This document shows positions 37,777 to 49,000 of a DNA stretch of 64,000 nucleotides, piece by piece. The translations under genes were made by a program, and so were the position numbers. Source of the DNA: Candidatus Nitrosacidococcus sp. I8 (GTDB taxonomy: Bacteria > Pseudomonadota > Gammaproteobacteria > Nitrosococcales > Nitrosococcaceae); contig NZ_OX241534.1 of NCBI RefSeq assembly GCF_945836005.1, positions 930,001 through 994,000 of the forward strand, written 5' to 3'. Positions within the stretch are counted from its first letter, which is position 1, and the number at the start of each line of letters is the position of its first letter. The notes under the pieces are model-generated. The model did not search any database, had not been told where the DNA came from, and was given only the letters and a program-made list of their open reading frames with translations.

Positions 37777-39120
37777 ATGTATCTGATTGTTTTTGACGTA
37801 GGTCCGAGAAAAAAAATATTATGGGTTATATCATTTTTTTTACTGTTCCTTTTCTTTGGACTTTCTTTCCCCAAAAAGAGTTTTCCTCAGGAATTATCTA
37901 CCAATAAATTCGATAAAACTAACTCCAAATCCCTTGAATGGGGTGCAGATTTTCTCTCTGGAAAAGGAATTTATTTGCGTACTACCGATCGGGATTTTGA
38001 AATAAATATTCATGGGTATTTACAAGGGGACAGGCGTTCTTTTTTTGATGATCAAACCCCTGAAACTCTGATGTTTAGACGTGCTCGCCCTTCTATTGCT
38101 GGCAAGCTATTTCGCTATTTTAATTTTAAATACACACCTGATTTAGGTCAGTTTAGAACAAATCTTGTTGTAGATGGATTTGTTGATTTTAGTTACTGGT
38201 CTCAATTTAGAATCATGGCAGGAAAATTTCGACTTCCTGTAGGATTAGAAATGCAGCAAACCACTCGAGATACTATATTCATTGAACGAGGACTTACTAT
38301 GAATTTAATTCCCAATCGAAGCACTGGAATGCAATTCTATGGGGACCTATGGAAAAACCGCTTAAGTTATCAATTTGGTGTCTTTGCAGGGGTACGGGAT
38401 AACACAAATAGTACCGATTTTCAGGAATCTCATGGCTACAATGTAGCCACAAGGGTGATGACTCATCCTTTTATTAACCAGACTGATCATTGGCTAAAGG
38501 CACTTGATATTGGAATAGGCAGCATGTACGGCAATACAAATGGAGAACTCTCCAATTTCAGAGATCCTGCTCAAGGAATTGGAGGAATTTATTTTTTTAA
38601 TTACCAGAGTAGTACGATTGCTGCAGGGCAAAACTTTACCATTGCTCCTCAATTTCATTACATTAAAAATCATTTTAGAGCCTTAGGAGAGTATGTATTC
38701 CGTGCTCAAGAGGTACAGAATGTAGTTATTCAACGTACCTTGTATTATCAATCTTGGCAACTTGCTGCTTCCTATATTTTAATAGGAAAGAATGTTATTT
38801 TTGAGCCAAACGTAGTTCCGGGTGGAGTTATTGTAAAGGAAATTTTTAACCCATCCCAAGGGCATTGGGGTGCAGTAGAAATTAAAGCCCGCTATAATGA
38901 ATTTTATGTAGATCCCAATGCTTTCCCTTTATTTTCTAATCCCAACCAAAGTGCAAGTGATGCCAAAGGATGGACGATAGGGGTGAACTGGTATTTCACT
39001 TCTCAAACAAAAATGATGCTGGACTATCAACAAACCACTTTCCAAGGTATAGAGGGAAAAACTCTTGGAAATCATGGCATAGAGCACCTACTGATGGCTA
39101 GGCTACAATACTCTTTTTGA
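37777..39120 (+). CDS. OprP-like phosphate-selective porin (intact copy)
   Basis: Outer-membrane porin of the O/P family. The open frame starts at 37714 inside the end of tauE, but ATG at 37777 (MYLIVFDVGPRKKILW) is a likelier start; the signal peptide follows (ILWVISFFLLFLFFGLSF). The mature barrel contains SLEWGADFLSGKGIYLRTTD, FRIMAGKFRLPVGLEMQQ, ERGLTMNLIPNRSTGMQFYG and ends in ARLQYSF with a terminal Phe, the normal assembly signal. The family usually forms anion-selective trimeric channels. It is paralogous to the pseudogene at 35024. Confidence 0.9.
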   Translation: MYLIVFDVGPRKKILWVISFFLLFLFFGLSFPKKSFPQELSTNKFDKTNSKSLEWGADFLSGKGIYLRTTDRDFEINIHGYLQGDRRSFFDDQTPETLMFRRARPSIAGKLFRYFNFKYTPDLGQFRTNLVVDGFVDFSYWSQFRIMAGKFRLPVGLEMQQTTRDTIFIERGLTMNLIPNRSTGMQFYGDLWKNRLSYQFGVFAGVRDNTNSTDFQESHGYNVATRVMTHPFINQTDHWLKALDIGIGSMYGNTNGELSNFRDPAQGIGGIYFFNYQSSTIAAGQNFTIAPQFHYIKNHFRALGEYVFRAQEVQNVVIQRTLYYQSWQLAASYILIGKNVIFEPNVVPGGVIVKEIFNPSQGHWGAVEIKARYNEFYVDPNAFPLFSNPNQSASDAKGWTIGVNWYFTSQTKMMLDYQQTTFQGIEGKTLGNHGIEHLLMARLQYSF

Positions 39121-39121
39121 C

Positions 39122-39772
39122 CTAAAAAGGAACCCATGATTTTTCCTTAGCAAAACGTATATATTCCATATTAACTCCAGCACGCCAACCAGAACTACTA
39201 CGCATTATTGCTAGTACCAAATCATCCTTTTTCATATAGGTTACTTTGATATTTCCGGGAAAATCTAGACTATTCCCCATATTGGGAATTCTTTGAAATA
39301 GCGTTTTTACATTGTCTAAATGGTAAATAAAAATAAATACTTTAGAGGCATTACCACCGAGATCAAGCCCTACTGATGGGCTACGCCAGTATATTTCTTG
39401 ATCCCGCCAATCTTCCCCATGTAATGTTCCTTTACCATAACGAACTCCAAAAAACGCAGCTCCCCCATTTTCAGTACCAGAAATATACCCAATGGGATCC
39501 CCATAATTTTTGAAAATATCCTCCACAGCTCCTTGAATATCATCAGTAGGTACCTCAAGAGATTGGGCGGCTATTTGCGTAAGATCAGTATGGATAAAAT
39601 CTTCCGCTGTATTACTACTCTCTTCAATCTCTGGAGCTTCAGATTTTTGTGCCTCTATTTCCTCACCATTATTATCATTAATCAAATCAATGGTACTCAC
39701 CGTAGCACTATAAGCTATGGTGTAAACAGATAAAAAAATAGTCATTAATATAAAATGCCAGCCCTTGTTCAT
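39122..39772 (-). CDS. DUF1134 (EipA-like) secreted protein, copy 1
   Basis: A 216-aa protein with a signal peptide (GWHFILMTIFLSVYTIAYSA), an acidic Glu-rich linker (about 30-60), and a DUF1134 domain: GYISGTENGGAAFFGVRYGK, YWRSPSVGLDLGGNASKVFI, FQRIPNMGNSLDFPG and SGWRAGVNMEYIRFAKEKSW. EipA in Brucella is a periplasmic envelope-integrity protein. It ends 2 bp from the convergent porin and is the last gene of slp-DUF1134-DUF1134. Confidence 0.88.
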   Translation of the reverse strand: MNKGWHFILMTIFLSVYTIAYSATVSTIDLINDNNGEEIEAQKSEAPEIEESSNTAEDFIHTDLTQIAAQSLEVPTDDIQGAVEDIFKNYGDPIGYISGTENGGAAFFGVRYGKGTLHGEDWRDQEIYWRSPSVGLDLGGNASKVFIFIYHLDNVKTLFQRIPNMGNSLDFPGNIKVTYMKKDDLVLAIMRSSSGWRAGVNMEYIRFAKEKSWVPF

Positions 39773-39796
39773 ATTTCCCTCATTTACCCTATTTTT

Positions 39797-40390
39797 TTAA
39801 AATGGAATCCATGATTTTTTATCAGTGAATTTCATATAATCTACATTTACCCCTGCTCGCCAGCCTACACCAGTACGAATAGGAGCTAAAATAAGATCAC
39901 CTGTCTGCTGGTAATTAACCCCTATGCCACCTACTACATAAAAACTTCCGCCAACACCCGGAATTCTCTGAAAAATATCATTAGGGTTTTTTAAGTGATA
40001 AACCAAAATGAATACCTTAGAAAGGTTACCACCTACATCAAAGCCTATAGAAGGGCTACTCCAATATACATTTTTATCTTTCCAAGTTTTGCTATGGAGC
40101 ACACCTTCGCCATAACGCAGTCCAATCCCTAATGCACCGCCCCCTTCTTCACCGGTAATATAGCCATTAGGTTGACCTTGTTTTTTAAACACTCCTTCAA
40201 TAACTTCCGCAAGAGCTTTAGTTGATTCTCCAAAGAAATCCGAAGCTGCACTAATGACTCCTTGCTGAGAATATTCTTTATCTTCTGGCTTGGTATCTGC
40301 ATATAGCCAAGTGCTATAGATTATGAAAAAAAATAATAAAAACTTTATTACCTGCTGTTTATTTCCTCTATTCATCATTGTATTTACCAC
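39797..40390 (-). CDS. DUF1134 (EipA-like) secreted protein, copy 2
   Basis: A 197-aa paralog of its neighbour with the same layout: signal peptide (VIKFLLFFFIIYSTWLYA), short linker, and DUF1134 domain (GYITGEEGGGALGIGLRYGE, YWSSPSIGFDVGGNLSKVFI, FQRIPGVGGSFYVVGGIGVN, GVGWRAGVNVDYMKFTDKKS). Both end in SW(V/I)PF. The start may be 40390 or one of two in-frame ATGs at 40378 and 40375. It overlaps the end of the slp gene by 7 bp, so the three genes form one unit. Confidence 0.88.
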   Translation of the reverse strand: MVNTMMNRGNKQQVIKFLLFFFIIYSTWLYADTKPEDKEYSQQGVISAASDFFGESTKALAEVIEGVFKKQGQPNGYITGEEGGGALGIGLRYGEGVLHSKTWKDKNVYWSSPSIGFDVGGNLSKVFILVYHLKNPNDIFQRIPGVGGSFYVVGGIGVNYQQTGDLILAPIRTGVGWRAGVNVDYMKFTDKKSWIPF

Positions 40391-40947
40391 CAGTAGTAGC
40401 CAAAGGGTGAAAAACCATAGGGATACATATAAGGATAACCAAACCCGTAAGGGTAGCCAAATCCATAAGGATAACCAAATCCACCATAGTAAGGGTAATA
40501 ATTACGAGCAGTAATCGGCTCCCAGAGATAGTATTTTACAGTCTGTATCACTGGGAAAGGATAGGCATGTTCTCCAATTTGACCTTCCTCTAAGTCTGCT
40601 ACTTTACCGTAAATCGTAATTTCCCTATCTTTTTTATAAATCTCTGGATCTAAAAATTCAGCCACTGTAGCAATAAAACGCCCATAGCTTTCATCCCCCC
40701 CTACAGGTCGACCTTCATCTCCTAAAGGTTGAGCAAGAATTTCAAAAATAGTACCTTCTTTTTTATTATGAATACTAGCAATTTTTCCGCCCCAGCGTAT
40801 AAAACTACCTTGATAGCGGTGGATATCAGTTTGTACTGCCTGAATACTAGGGTTTTTAGGTGGTTGATCTCGGATCAATAGAGGTACTTGGCTCTCACAA
40901 CCGATTAATATCAGCGTAGTAAAAATAAGTGCTATTTTTTTTAGCAT
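40384..40947 (-). CDS. slp: Slp-family outer-membrane lipoprotein with Tyr/Gly-rich tail
   Basis: The open frame starts at 41052, but ATG at 40947 gives a clean lipoprotein signal: MLKKIALIFTTLILIGCESQ with lipobox LIGC (Cys17). The body follows the Slp pattern (YQGSFIRWGGKIASIHNKKE, FEILAQPLGDEGRP, GRFIATVAEFLDPEIYKKDR, VTIYGKV-like ITIYGKVADLEEGQIG). The last 40 residues are a repetitive Tyr/Gly/Phe/Pro segment built on FGYPYG. Slp is a starvation or stationary-phase lipoprotein in E. coli. It leads the DUF1134 pair. Confidence 0.9.
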   Translation of the reverse strand: MLKKIALIFTTLILIGCESQVPLLIRDQPPKNPSIQAVQTDIHRYQGSFIRWGGKIASIHNKKEGTIFEILAQPLGDEGRPVGGDESYGRFIATVAEFLDPEIYKKDREITIYGKVADLEEGQIGEHAYPFPVIQTVKYYLWEPITARNYYPYYGGFGYPYGFGYPYGFGYPYMYPYGFSPFGYYWW

Positions 40948-41041
40948 AGGGTATTTTCTTAAATTAGAGTAATTCATTAGATCGTTATAAACTATGTAGC
41001 TAATTTTTAACAAGCAAATATCAACTCGTCTAATTTTCACA

Positions 41042-41704
41042 ATGGAACCCACTACATCTTATTTTAGTACAAATAAACAAGAAACGATTGTTTTACTCCA
41101 CGGACTTTGGATGTATAAATTTGGCCTATATCCTATGGCGAAACGTTTAAGAGGTTATGGCTATCATGTGGTTTGTTTTGGCTATCCCTCTGTACGAAGG
41201 CATCCAAAGGAAATCTCTGATTCACTACATCAACAAATAGCTCAATTAGAAAATGAAACTATTCATTTTGTGGGTCATAGTTTAGGCGGATTACTCATTC
41301 AGCATTTTTTTGAAACCTATCCCAATCAAAGATCAGGGCGTGTAGTTGCCTTAGGTAGTCCTTTTGGAAGCAGTAAAGCGGCCCATAAGGTTTATAGTCT
41401 TCCTCTAGGTCGCTATATTTTAGGGAAAAGCACAGAAGAAAAGTTATTACTTGAACCTAGATCGCCTTGGCATTTCAAGCAAGAATTAGGGGTTATTTCT
41501 GGTACTCGAAGTGCTGATTTAGGTAAAATTATTACCCACCTACCTTTGCCTAACGATGGGACCATTACTGTTGAAGAAACAAAACAAGAAGGAATGACAG
41601 ATCATTGTTTGTTAGAAATCAACCATAATGGGTTACTTTTCTCCCCATTAGTTGTGCCCTTTATTGATCGTTTTTTACAAATGGGGCACTTTCAAGATAA
41701 ATAA
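41042..41704 (+). CDS. Alpha/beta hydrolase
   Basis: A 220-aa esterase/lipase-like protein. The strand-turn TIVLLHGLWMYKFGLYPMAK carries the HG oxyanion motif, the nucleophile elbow is FVGHSLGGLL, and VALGSPFGSSKAAH and DHCLLEINHNGLLF provide likely acid and base positions. No signal peptide. It is close to a family of small acylglycerol-lipase/PGAP1-type hydrolases; substrate unknown. It is divergent from slp and convergent with yjbQ. Confidence 0.85.
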   Translation: MEPTTSYFSTNKQETIVLLHGLWMYKFGLYPMAKRLRGYGYHVVCFGYPSVRRHPKEISDSLHQQIAQLENETIHFVGHSLGGLLIQHFFETYPNQRSGRVVALGSPFGSSKAAHKVYSLPLGRYILGKSTEEKLLLEPRSPWHFKQELGVISGTRSADLGKIITHLPLPNDGTITVEETKQEGMTDHCLLEINHNGLLFSPLVVPFIDRFLQMGHFQDK

Positions 41705-41705
41705 A

Positions 41706-42131
41706 TTACACCTCTCCCCAAAGGGTAAGAACAATTTGCCGACTACCCCTATAATTTCGGTGTTCACCTAAATAAATTCCTTGCCAAATCCCTAGGTTAA
41801 GCTGCCCCTGGGTAATAGGAATCTGCACGTTCGATCCTAAAATACTACTTTTAATATGGGCAGGTAAATCATCACTACCCTCTAAAACATGGTGATAATA
41901 AGGTTCATTTTCAGGTACAGATCGACTAAAAAAATTTTCAAAATCAGATCGAACGGTAGGATCAGCATTTTCATTAATCGTAAGTGATGCAGAGCTATGC
42001 TTGATAAAAATATGTAATAGCCCAATCTTGATTTGAGCTAGTTCTGGCTGGCAAGCCATTTTAATTTCTCGGGTAATTAAATGAAATCCTCGTTTATATG
42101 GGTTAAGCTTAATTTCTTTTTGAATCCACAT
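41706..42131 (-). CDS. yjbQ: YjbQ family protein (UPF0047)
   Basis: A small beta-rich protein of 141 aa. The conserved segments IKHSSASLTINENADPTVRS, HHVLEGSDDLPAHIKSSILG and GQLNLGIWQGIYLGEHR are the UPF0047 signature. Members have weak thiamine-phosphate-synthase activity in vitro; the true role is unclear. Confidence 0.95.
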   Translation of the reverse strand: MWIQKEIKLNPYKRGFHLITREIKMACQPELAQIKIGLLHIFIKHSSASLTINENADPTVRSDFENFFSRSVPENEPYYHHVLEGSDDLPAHIKSSILGSNVQIPITQGQLNLGIWQGIYLGEHRNYRGSRQIVLTLWGEV

Positions 42132-42171
42132 GAAATAATAGCTCAGTCAAAGTATATAAAAAAATGAATAA

Positions 42172-42545
42172 ATGATGAAACGGCATATACCTTTTATTAT
42201 TGCATATGATTTTGATAGTACCTTAACTTCCGGTAAGCTGAAGAAGGGAAAATTGCTAGAGCAAAGTGCAGATAGAATTCTTGCTTATATGAATTTAATG
42301 CTGCAAAAAGCAAGTGCAACTAGTATTTCTATTCGTAAAGAAAAATTCATAGAAATACGGAAAAGGCATTAAGCTATTTCTTGGAGTAGAAGACTGGTTT
42401 GATTGAATCACTCGCTATGGTAAGGAGCAAAGAGTCATAGTAGGGCATTTTATTATCTCAAATGAGAGAAGGAATCATCATTGAGAAGAAATTTAAAAAA
42501 ATCTATGCCTCTGGGTTTATGTTTGATGAAAAAGAAGTGTGGATC
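42172..42545 (+). pseudogene. Decayed HAD-family phosphatase gene
   Basis: The beginning reads MMKRHIPFIIAYDFDSTLTS, HAD motif I with a Gly-to-Ser change, then ADRILAYMNLMLQKA before a stop at 42370-42372. The next frame continues GKGIKLFLGVEDWFD then TGA, GKEQRVIVGHFIIS, and another shift gives EKKFKKIYASGFMFDEKEV. These fragments follow the order of a haloacid dehalogenase-like protein with large internal deletions, so the gene has at least two frameshifts and several stops. Confidence 0.75.
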
Positions 42546-42549
42546 TCAA

Positions 42550-42702
42550 ACTAAAGTGGATCAATTAATTGCTGATAGTCGGGCTACTCTTGGGGCTGCT
42601 GCAAATTATAGGGAAAATGAGATTATTGATCGAGCAGTTAAAACCATGATAGATATGGCAGTAGTAATACACACACTATATGAAATAAGCAGAAAAATCT
42701 AA
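42550..42702 (+). pseudogene. Short remnant of unidentified coding sequence
   Basis: A frame ending at 42702 reads TKVDQLIADSRATLGAAANY and RAVKTMIDMAVVIHTLYEIS. It looks coding in composition but follows directly on the HAD remnant in another frame and lacks a start with a ribosome site. It may be the tail of the same decayed locus or of a lost neighbour. I cannot name a family. Confidence 0.4.
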
Positions 42703-42902
42703 AAAGCTACTTTTTCAATCTCAGTGGTAGGATTGCTACCATTTTGGATTTTTTGTAGCATATCTCGCACATAACAACCGCACTTGCCGCAATCTTGAAT
42801 AATCCCAAGTTCATCTCTTAAGCCATGAATACTATTGGTTCCTTGATCAATTGCTTGTTGTAATTTTCTATCAGTGACTGCTCGGCATACACAGATGTAC
42901 AT
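42699..42902 (-). CDS. bfd: Bacterioferritin-associated ferredoxin (Bfd)
   Basis: Bfd is a [2Fe-2S] protein that reduces bacterioferritin to release stored iron. From ATG at 42902 the protein is 67 aa, MYICVCRAVTDRKLQQAIDQ, with cluster ligands Cys4, Cys6, Cys38 and Cys41 (C-x-C and DCGKC). A longer frame starts at 42944, but that would reach upstream toward the Fur site, so the shorter start is better. No bacterioferritin gene is adjacent. Regulation by iron is supported by the Fur box just upstream. Confidence 0.93.
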   Translation of the reverse strand: MYICVCRAVTDRKLQQAIDQGTNSIHGLRDELGIIQDCGKCGCYVRDMLQKIQNGSNPTTEIEKVAF

Positions 42903-42945
42903 AACTTCATCCTCTATTGTTTTTATACCACTATATAAATACAAA

Positions 42946-42960
42946 TGATAATGATTGTCA
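42946..42960. promoter_or_regulatory. Fur box upstream of bfd
   Basis: TGATAATGATTGTCA matches the 7-1-7 Fur motif TGATAATnATTATCA at 13 of 14 specified positions. It is 44 bp before the bfd start, consistent with iron repression of bfd. Confidence 0.85.
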
Positions 42961-42987
42961 ATATACTTTTAATAAAAAATAAATATG

Positions 42988-45030
<2,043 letters not shown>

Positions 45031-46020
45031 CTACATTCCTAAAGATCGACGGTTACGATTAAAACCAAGAATTCGTTCCTTAATATGAGCGATTGCTTCT
45101 GTGGTTAGAATATTTCTTTTTTCATCTTTTAGATCACCACTTAGATTTCTTGCTAGAATGCGAGCAAAATTTAGCATCGCCTCAAAAGCCGCAAATCCTC
45201 CGGAAGGACCAGGCAATCTCATAAATAGGGTGAGCCCTGGTGTGGTAAAGCTATTCATCTTATCCAAATTGAATGTGCCAGGTTTAACCATATTAACTAC
45301 ACTAAAAATAGGTTTATCACGGGCATAAGCATGAAAAATACTCATTTCTCCAAATTGGAGTCCGTTTTCTATTAAAATAGAGGCGATATCTCTACCTTGA
45401 AATACCCCTTTTCCCCGGGCTGTGACAGTTAAAGCAATAATAAGATCTGGTCTCTGTTCCGTAGTAGACTGTTTTTTAGCATGAGATTCTGTAAAACTAG
45501 ATTGAGGTTCAAGTTTAGGTGAATAAGCAGGTGATTTAGATTTAATACCTTGAGAAGAAGGTAGAGTTGCTTCTTTTTGTCTATCTTCTAAGGGATATTT
45601 ATCTCCCTTTATCTCATCGGTAGAAAAGGTAGAATACCTTGATTTTTCTTGAGAATAAGGAGGTATCTTTTTATTAAAAGGATCCTCTACTTCGTAGGAT
45701 TCATCTAAGCCTACAGAATTTATCTGCTCTTTTTTAATTTCTTGATTGCGTTTAAATTGAATTGTCCTTGATGTATCTACATCATCGTTGATCGCAGAGG
45801 GTGCGGCAAAAGAATTCTCCTGTTGATAGGCTGTATTAGATACTGCTAAGTCTAAATCCTCTTTATGGGTATTGGCGATATCTTTTTGATGGCTGTCATC
45901 ATTAATATTTTGCTCATCAGAAATTGTCCCTCTTTTCTTTAATTCCCAACGGGAGTAAAAATAAATAAGTACAAGCAGTAGAATACTAATAATAAATAAC
46001 GTAAGACGTAAATTATTCAT
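45031..46020 (-). CDS. zipA: Cell division protein ZipA
   Basis: ZipA tethers FtsZ to the membrane at the division site. The 329-aa protein has an N-terminal membrane helix (LRLTLFIISILLLVLIYFYS), a basic/acidic and Ser/Gln-rich linker (about 25-185), and a C-terminal FtsZ-binding domain (DLIIALTVTARGKGVFQGRD through FARILARNLSGDLKDEKR). The smc-zipA-ligA order is conserved. Confidence 0.96.
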   Translation of the reverse strand: MNNLRLTLFIISILLLVLIYFYSRWELKKRGTISDEQNINDDSHQKDIANTHKEDLDLAVSNTAYQQENSFAAPSAINDDVDTSRTIQFKRNQEIKKEQINSVGLDESYEVEDPFNKKIPPYSQEKSRYSTFSTDEIKGDKYPLEDRQKEATLPSSQGIKSKSPAYSPKLEPQSSFTESHAKKQSTTEQRPDLIIALTVTARGKGVFQGRDIASILIENGLQFGEMSIFHAYARDKPIFSVVNMVKPGTFNLDKMNSFTTPGLTLFMRLPGPSGGFAAFEAMLNFARILARNLSGDLKDEKRNILTTEAIAHIKERILGFNRNRRSLGM

Positions 46021-46038
46021 AAAATTTCTCTCTATTTT

Positions 46039-49000
46039 CTAAATAGCCGCTAACTCTATGGCTTTATCTATATCTACTGCAACCAAACGAGAAACTCCTG
46101 GTTCGTGCATTGTGACGCCAGTTAATTGATTTCCTATTTCCATGGTGGTTTTATTGTGAGTCACAATAATAAATTGTACTTTTTCTGACATCTCTTTTAC
46201 TAAATTGCAAAAGCGTCCTACATTTGCCTCATCAAGAGGGGCATCTACTTCATCTAGCATGCAAAATGGGGCAGGATTTAGTTGGAAAATAGAAAAAACA
46301 AGAGCAATGGCAGTGAGTGCTTTTTCCCCTCCAGAAAGAAGATGAATAGTACTATTTTTCTTGCCCGGAGGGCGTGCCATAATGGTTACACCAGAATTGA
46401 GTAAATTATTACTGTCTAGCTCTAAATAAGATTTTCCACCACCAAATAATTTTGGGAAAAGAAGCTGTAATCCTTCATTAACCTTATCAAATATTTCCCG
46501 AAAACGACTGCGAGTTTCTTTATCAATACGTTCAATAGCATTATTTAAAGTATTCAAGGCATCAGTTAGATCTGTATACTGAGATTGTAAGTACTGTAGA
46601 CGCTCTTGCTGCGTTTTATATTCTTCAATGGCAGCTATATTAATTGCACCTAACTGATTAATTTTTCTATAAATATTATTATGCTCAGATTCTAATTGAG
46701 CAGCATTATTCTCCGCTAAGAATAAATTTTCTGGCATTTCCTTAACATTAAACTCTTGCTCTCTAATTTGTTCCTCGAGGGTTTGAGCGCGCACCTTAGT
46801 TTCTTGGGATTCTATTTGTATTTGTGATAAGCGAGATCTATCCTCAGAGATAATAGCTTCTTGTTCCTTTTTTTGCTGCTGGAGTAGATGCACTTTATTT
46901 TCTTCATCAGTCATTTCTGCTCTGAGGGTATGGAGCTGTTTTTCTATCACAAGCCGTTGTTGAAGCTGTATATCTAACTGTTGTTTTAAATTTTGTATTG
47001 GTGATTGATTATTCGAGCATTTTAGTGCTAGCTCTACTTGACGCTGGGTAAGATCATTATATTCCTTTTGGATTTGCTCTAGAATTTCTTTTGCAGTCAA
47101 TTTTCTATTCTCTAAATCTTTACTCCTTATTTCTAATTGATGAATGACCTCTTTTTGCAGCATAGCTGTATTTTGAATTTTTTCATCTTTACCACGGATC
47201 TCTTTTTTTCTTTCTAAATGCTCAATTTGAAACTTCTTAGATTGATCCACCTCATAGGTTATTTTTTGGAGCTGAATGACAAGCTGTTTTGATTCCTCTT
47301 CATTATCACGATATTGATGATTAGCTTCATTACACTCTTGCTCAATTTGTCTCCAACGAATCTGATAATGCTCATTTTGAGCCTCAGCTCGAGTTAAACG
47401 AGTCTGTTGGTGATGTAATGCCTCTTTTAAAGAATTAATATTTTCTTGGTGTTTAGTTTGATCTTTTTTAAATAAATAGACTTGATTATATAATTCTTTT
47501 TGTTTTTGTTTAATTAGGGTAGATTCTTGGTGCTGTACCTTTACTTTTTCTTGTATCTGGCTTATTTCCTGTTCCCGGGTAACTATTCCAGTTTGTGTTT
47601 TTTCTTTTTTATTTCCTAAGCTTATCCAGTTGCTTCCCAGCCAAATTCCACTGCGGGTAATGATAGATTCACCTATACCAAGTTTAGGCTTTAATACTAA
47701 AGCATCTTCTAAAGTTTCGGTGGTGCAAATCCCTAAAAATAGAGAACTTAGGGGAAGAGAGGTGTATACTTTATCCCATAAGCTAGATTTATCTTCAGTA
47801 GATTGAGAGTATGCATATGCGGACTCTGGAATGCTATCTACTAGCATGAGTTCTTCTCCAGCTAGATGAATGAGTTGTATTGGATTTAAGGCAGATATTT
47901 TGTCTATACAAATTGCCCCTAGATAAGTACCAATGACTCTTTCAACTGCTAATTCCCAGCCAACCTCTACTTTAATTTTATTGAGTAACTTAGGATTGTT
48001 TTCTAATTTTTGCTGATGAATCCATTGATCTACCTTATTACTGTAACTAAGTGCTGTTTTTTGTAGCTTTTGTAAAGAGCTTAGTTGTCCTTGTAATCGG
48101 TTCCAATGACTTTCATATTGTTGAAGCGTTTGTATCAACTGCTTCTCTTCTTTCTCATTGGCTAGAACTTGGATTTTACACTGTGCAAGCTTTGCCTCTT
48201 GTTCTGTAATTTCTTGAGTTAGGAAAAAACATTCATTTTCTATAGAATCAATTCTTATTTCTTCTTTTTTTTCAGAAAGTTGCTGTTTTTCTAGCTCCAG
48301 ACGCTCTATTCTCTGGGAAAGTTGAAGCTGTTGCCGCTCCAATTGCTTTAGACTGGCTTGATCTCCTTGTAATTGTTGTATTAGTTTATGGTTATGTTGA
48401 TTTAGTTTTTCCCATTGAGTTTGCCAATTTTCTATTTCATTTTTAGATGTGCTGGAAAGTTTTTGGGTGCTTTCCCACTGAATTCGAGCACTATTATATT
48501 CCTGCCTGTTTTCAGTAATTAAGGAATCTACTTGCTCAATAATTGCTAGTTTTTCAGTCCTAATCACTTCAATTTGGGTTAAGCGAATAACTACTTGCTC
48601 TAGCTCTTTTTTAGCCTGTGCTTGCTGAGTTTGACTATAGTGAATACTTTGTTCTAGTTTAGTAATTTCAGTGCTTTGATGGTAATACTGTGCTTGTATT
48701 TTTTCAGTTTGTTCCCGGATATTTTGTAATTTTTCTTGAGAAGATAACCATTGAGACTCTAAGTGCTCTAAGGTTGCGGTAGTTTTTTCTAATTTATTTT
48801 CTTGAGTTTGAATAGCATGTTGTTGTTTTTTTCTCTCTTCAATAAGCTGTTGCCAGCGTAGCATGTAAATTTTCTTTTTAATTTCCCGCTCAGCTGTTTT
48901 TAAGATTTGGTATTTTTCTGCATTTTCTGCTTGGCGTTTTAAGCTATTGAGCTGTCGCTCTATCTCGTTTTTTAAATCTTCAATCCGTGCTAAATTTTCT

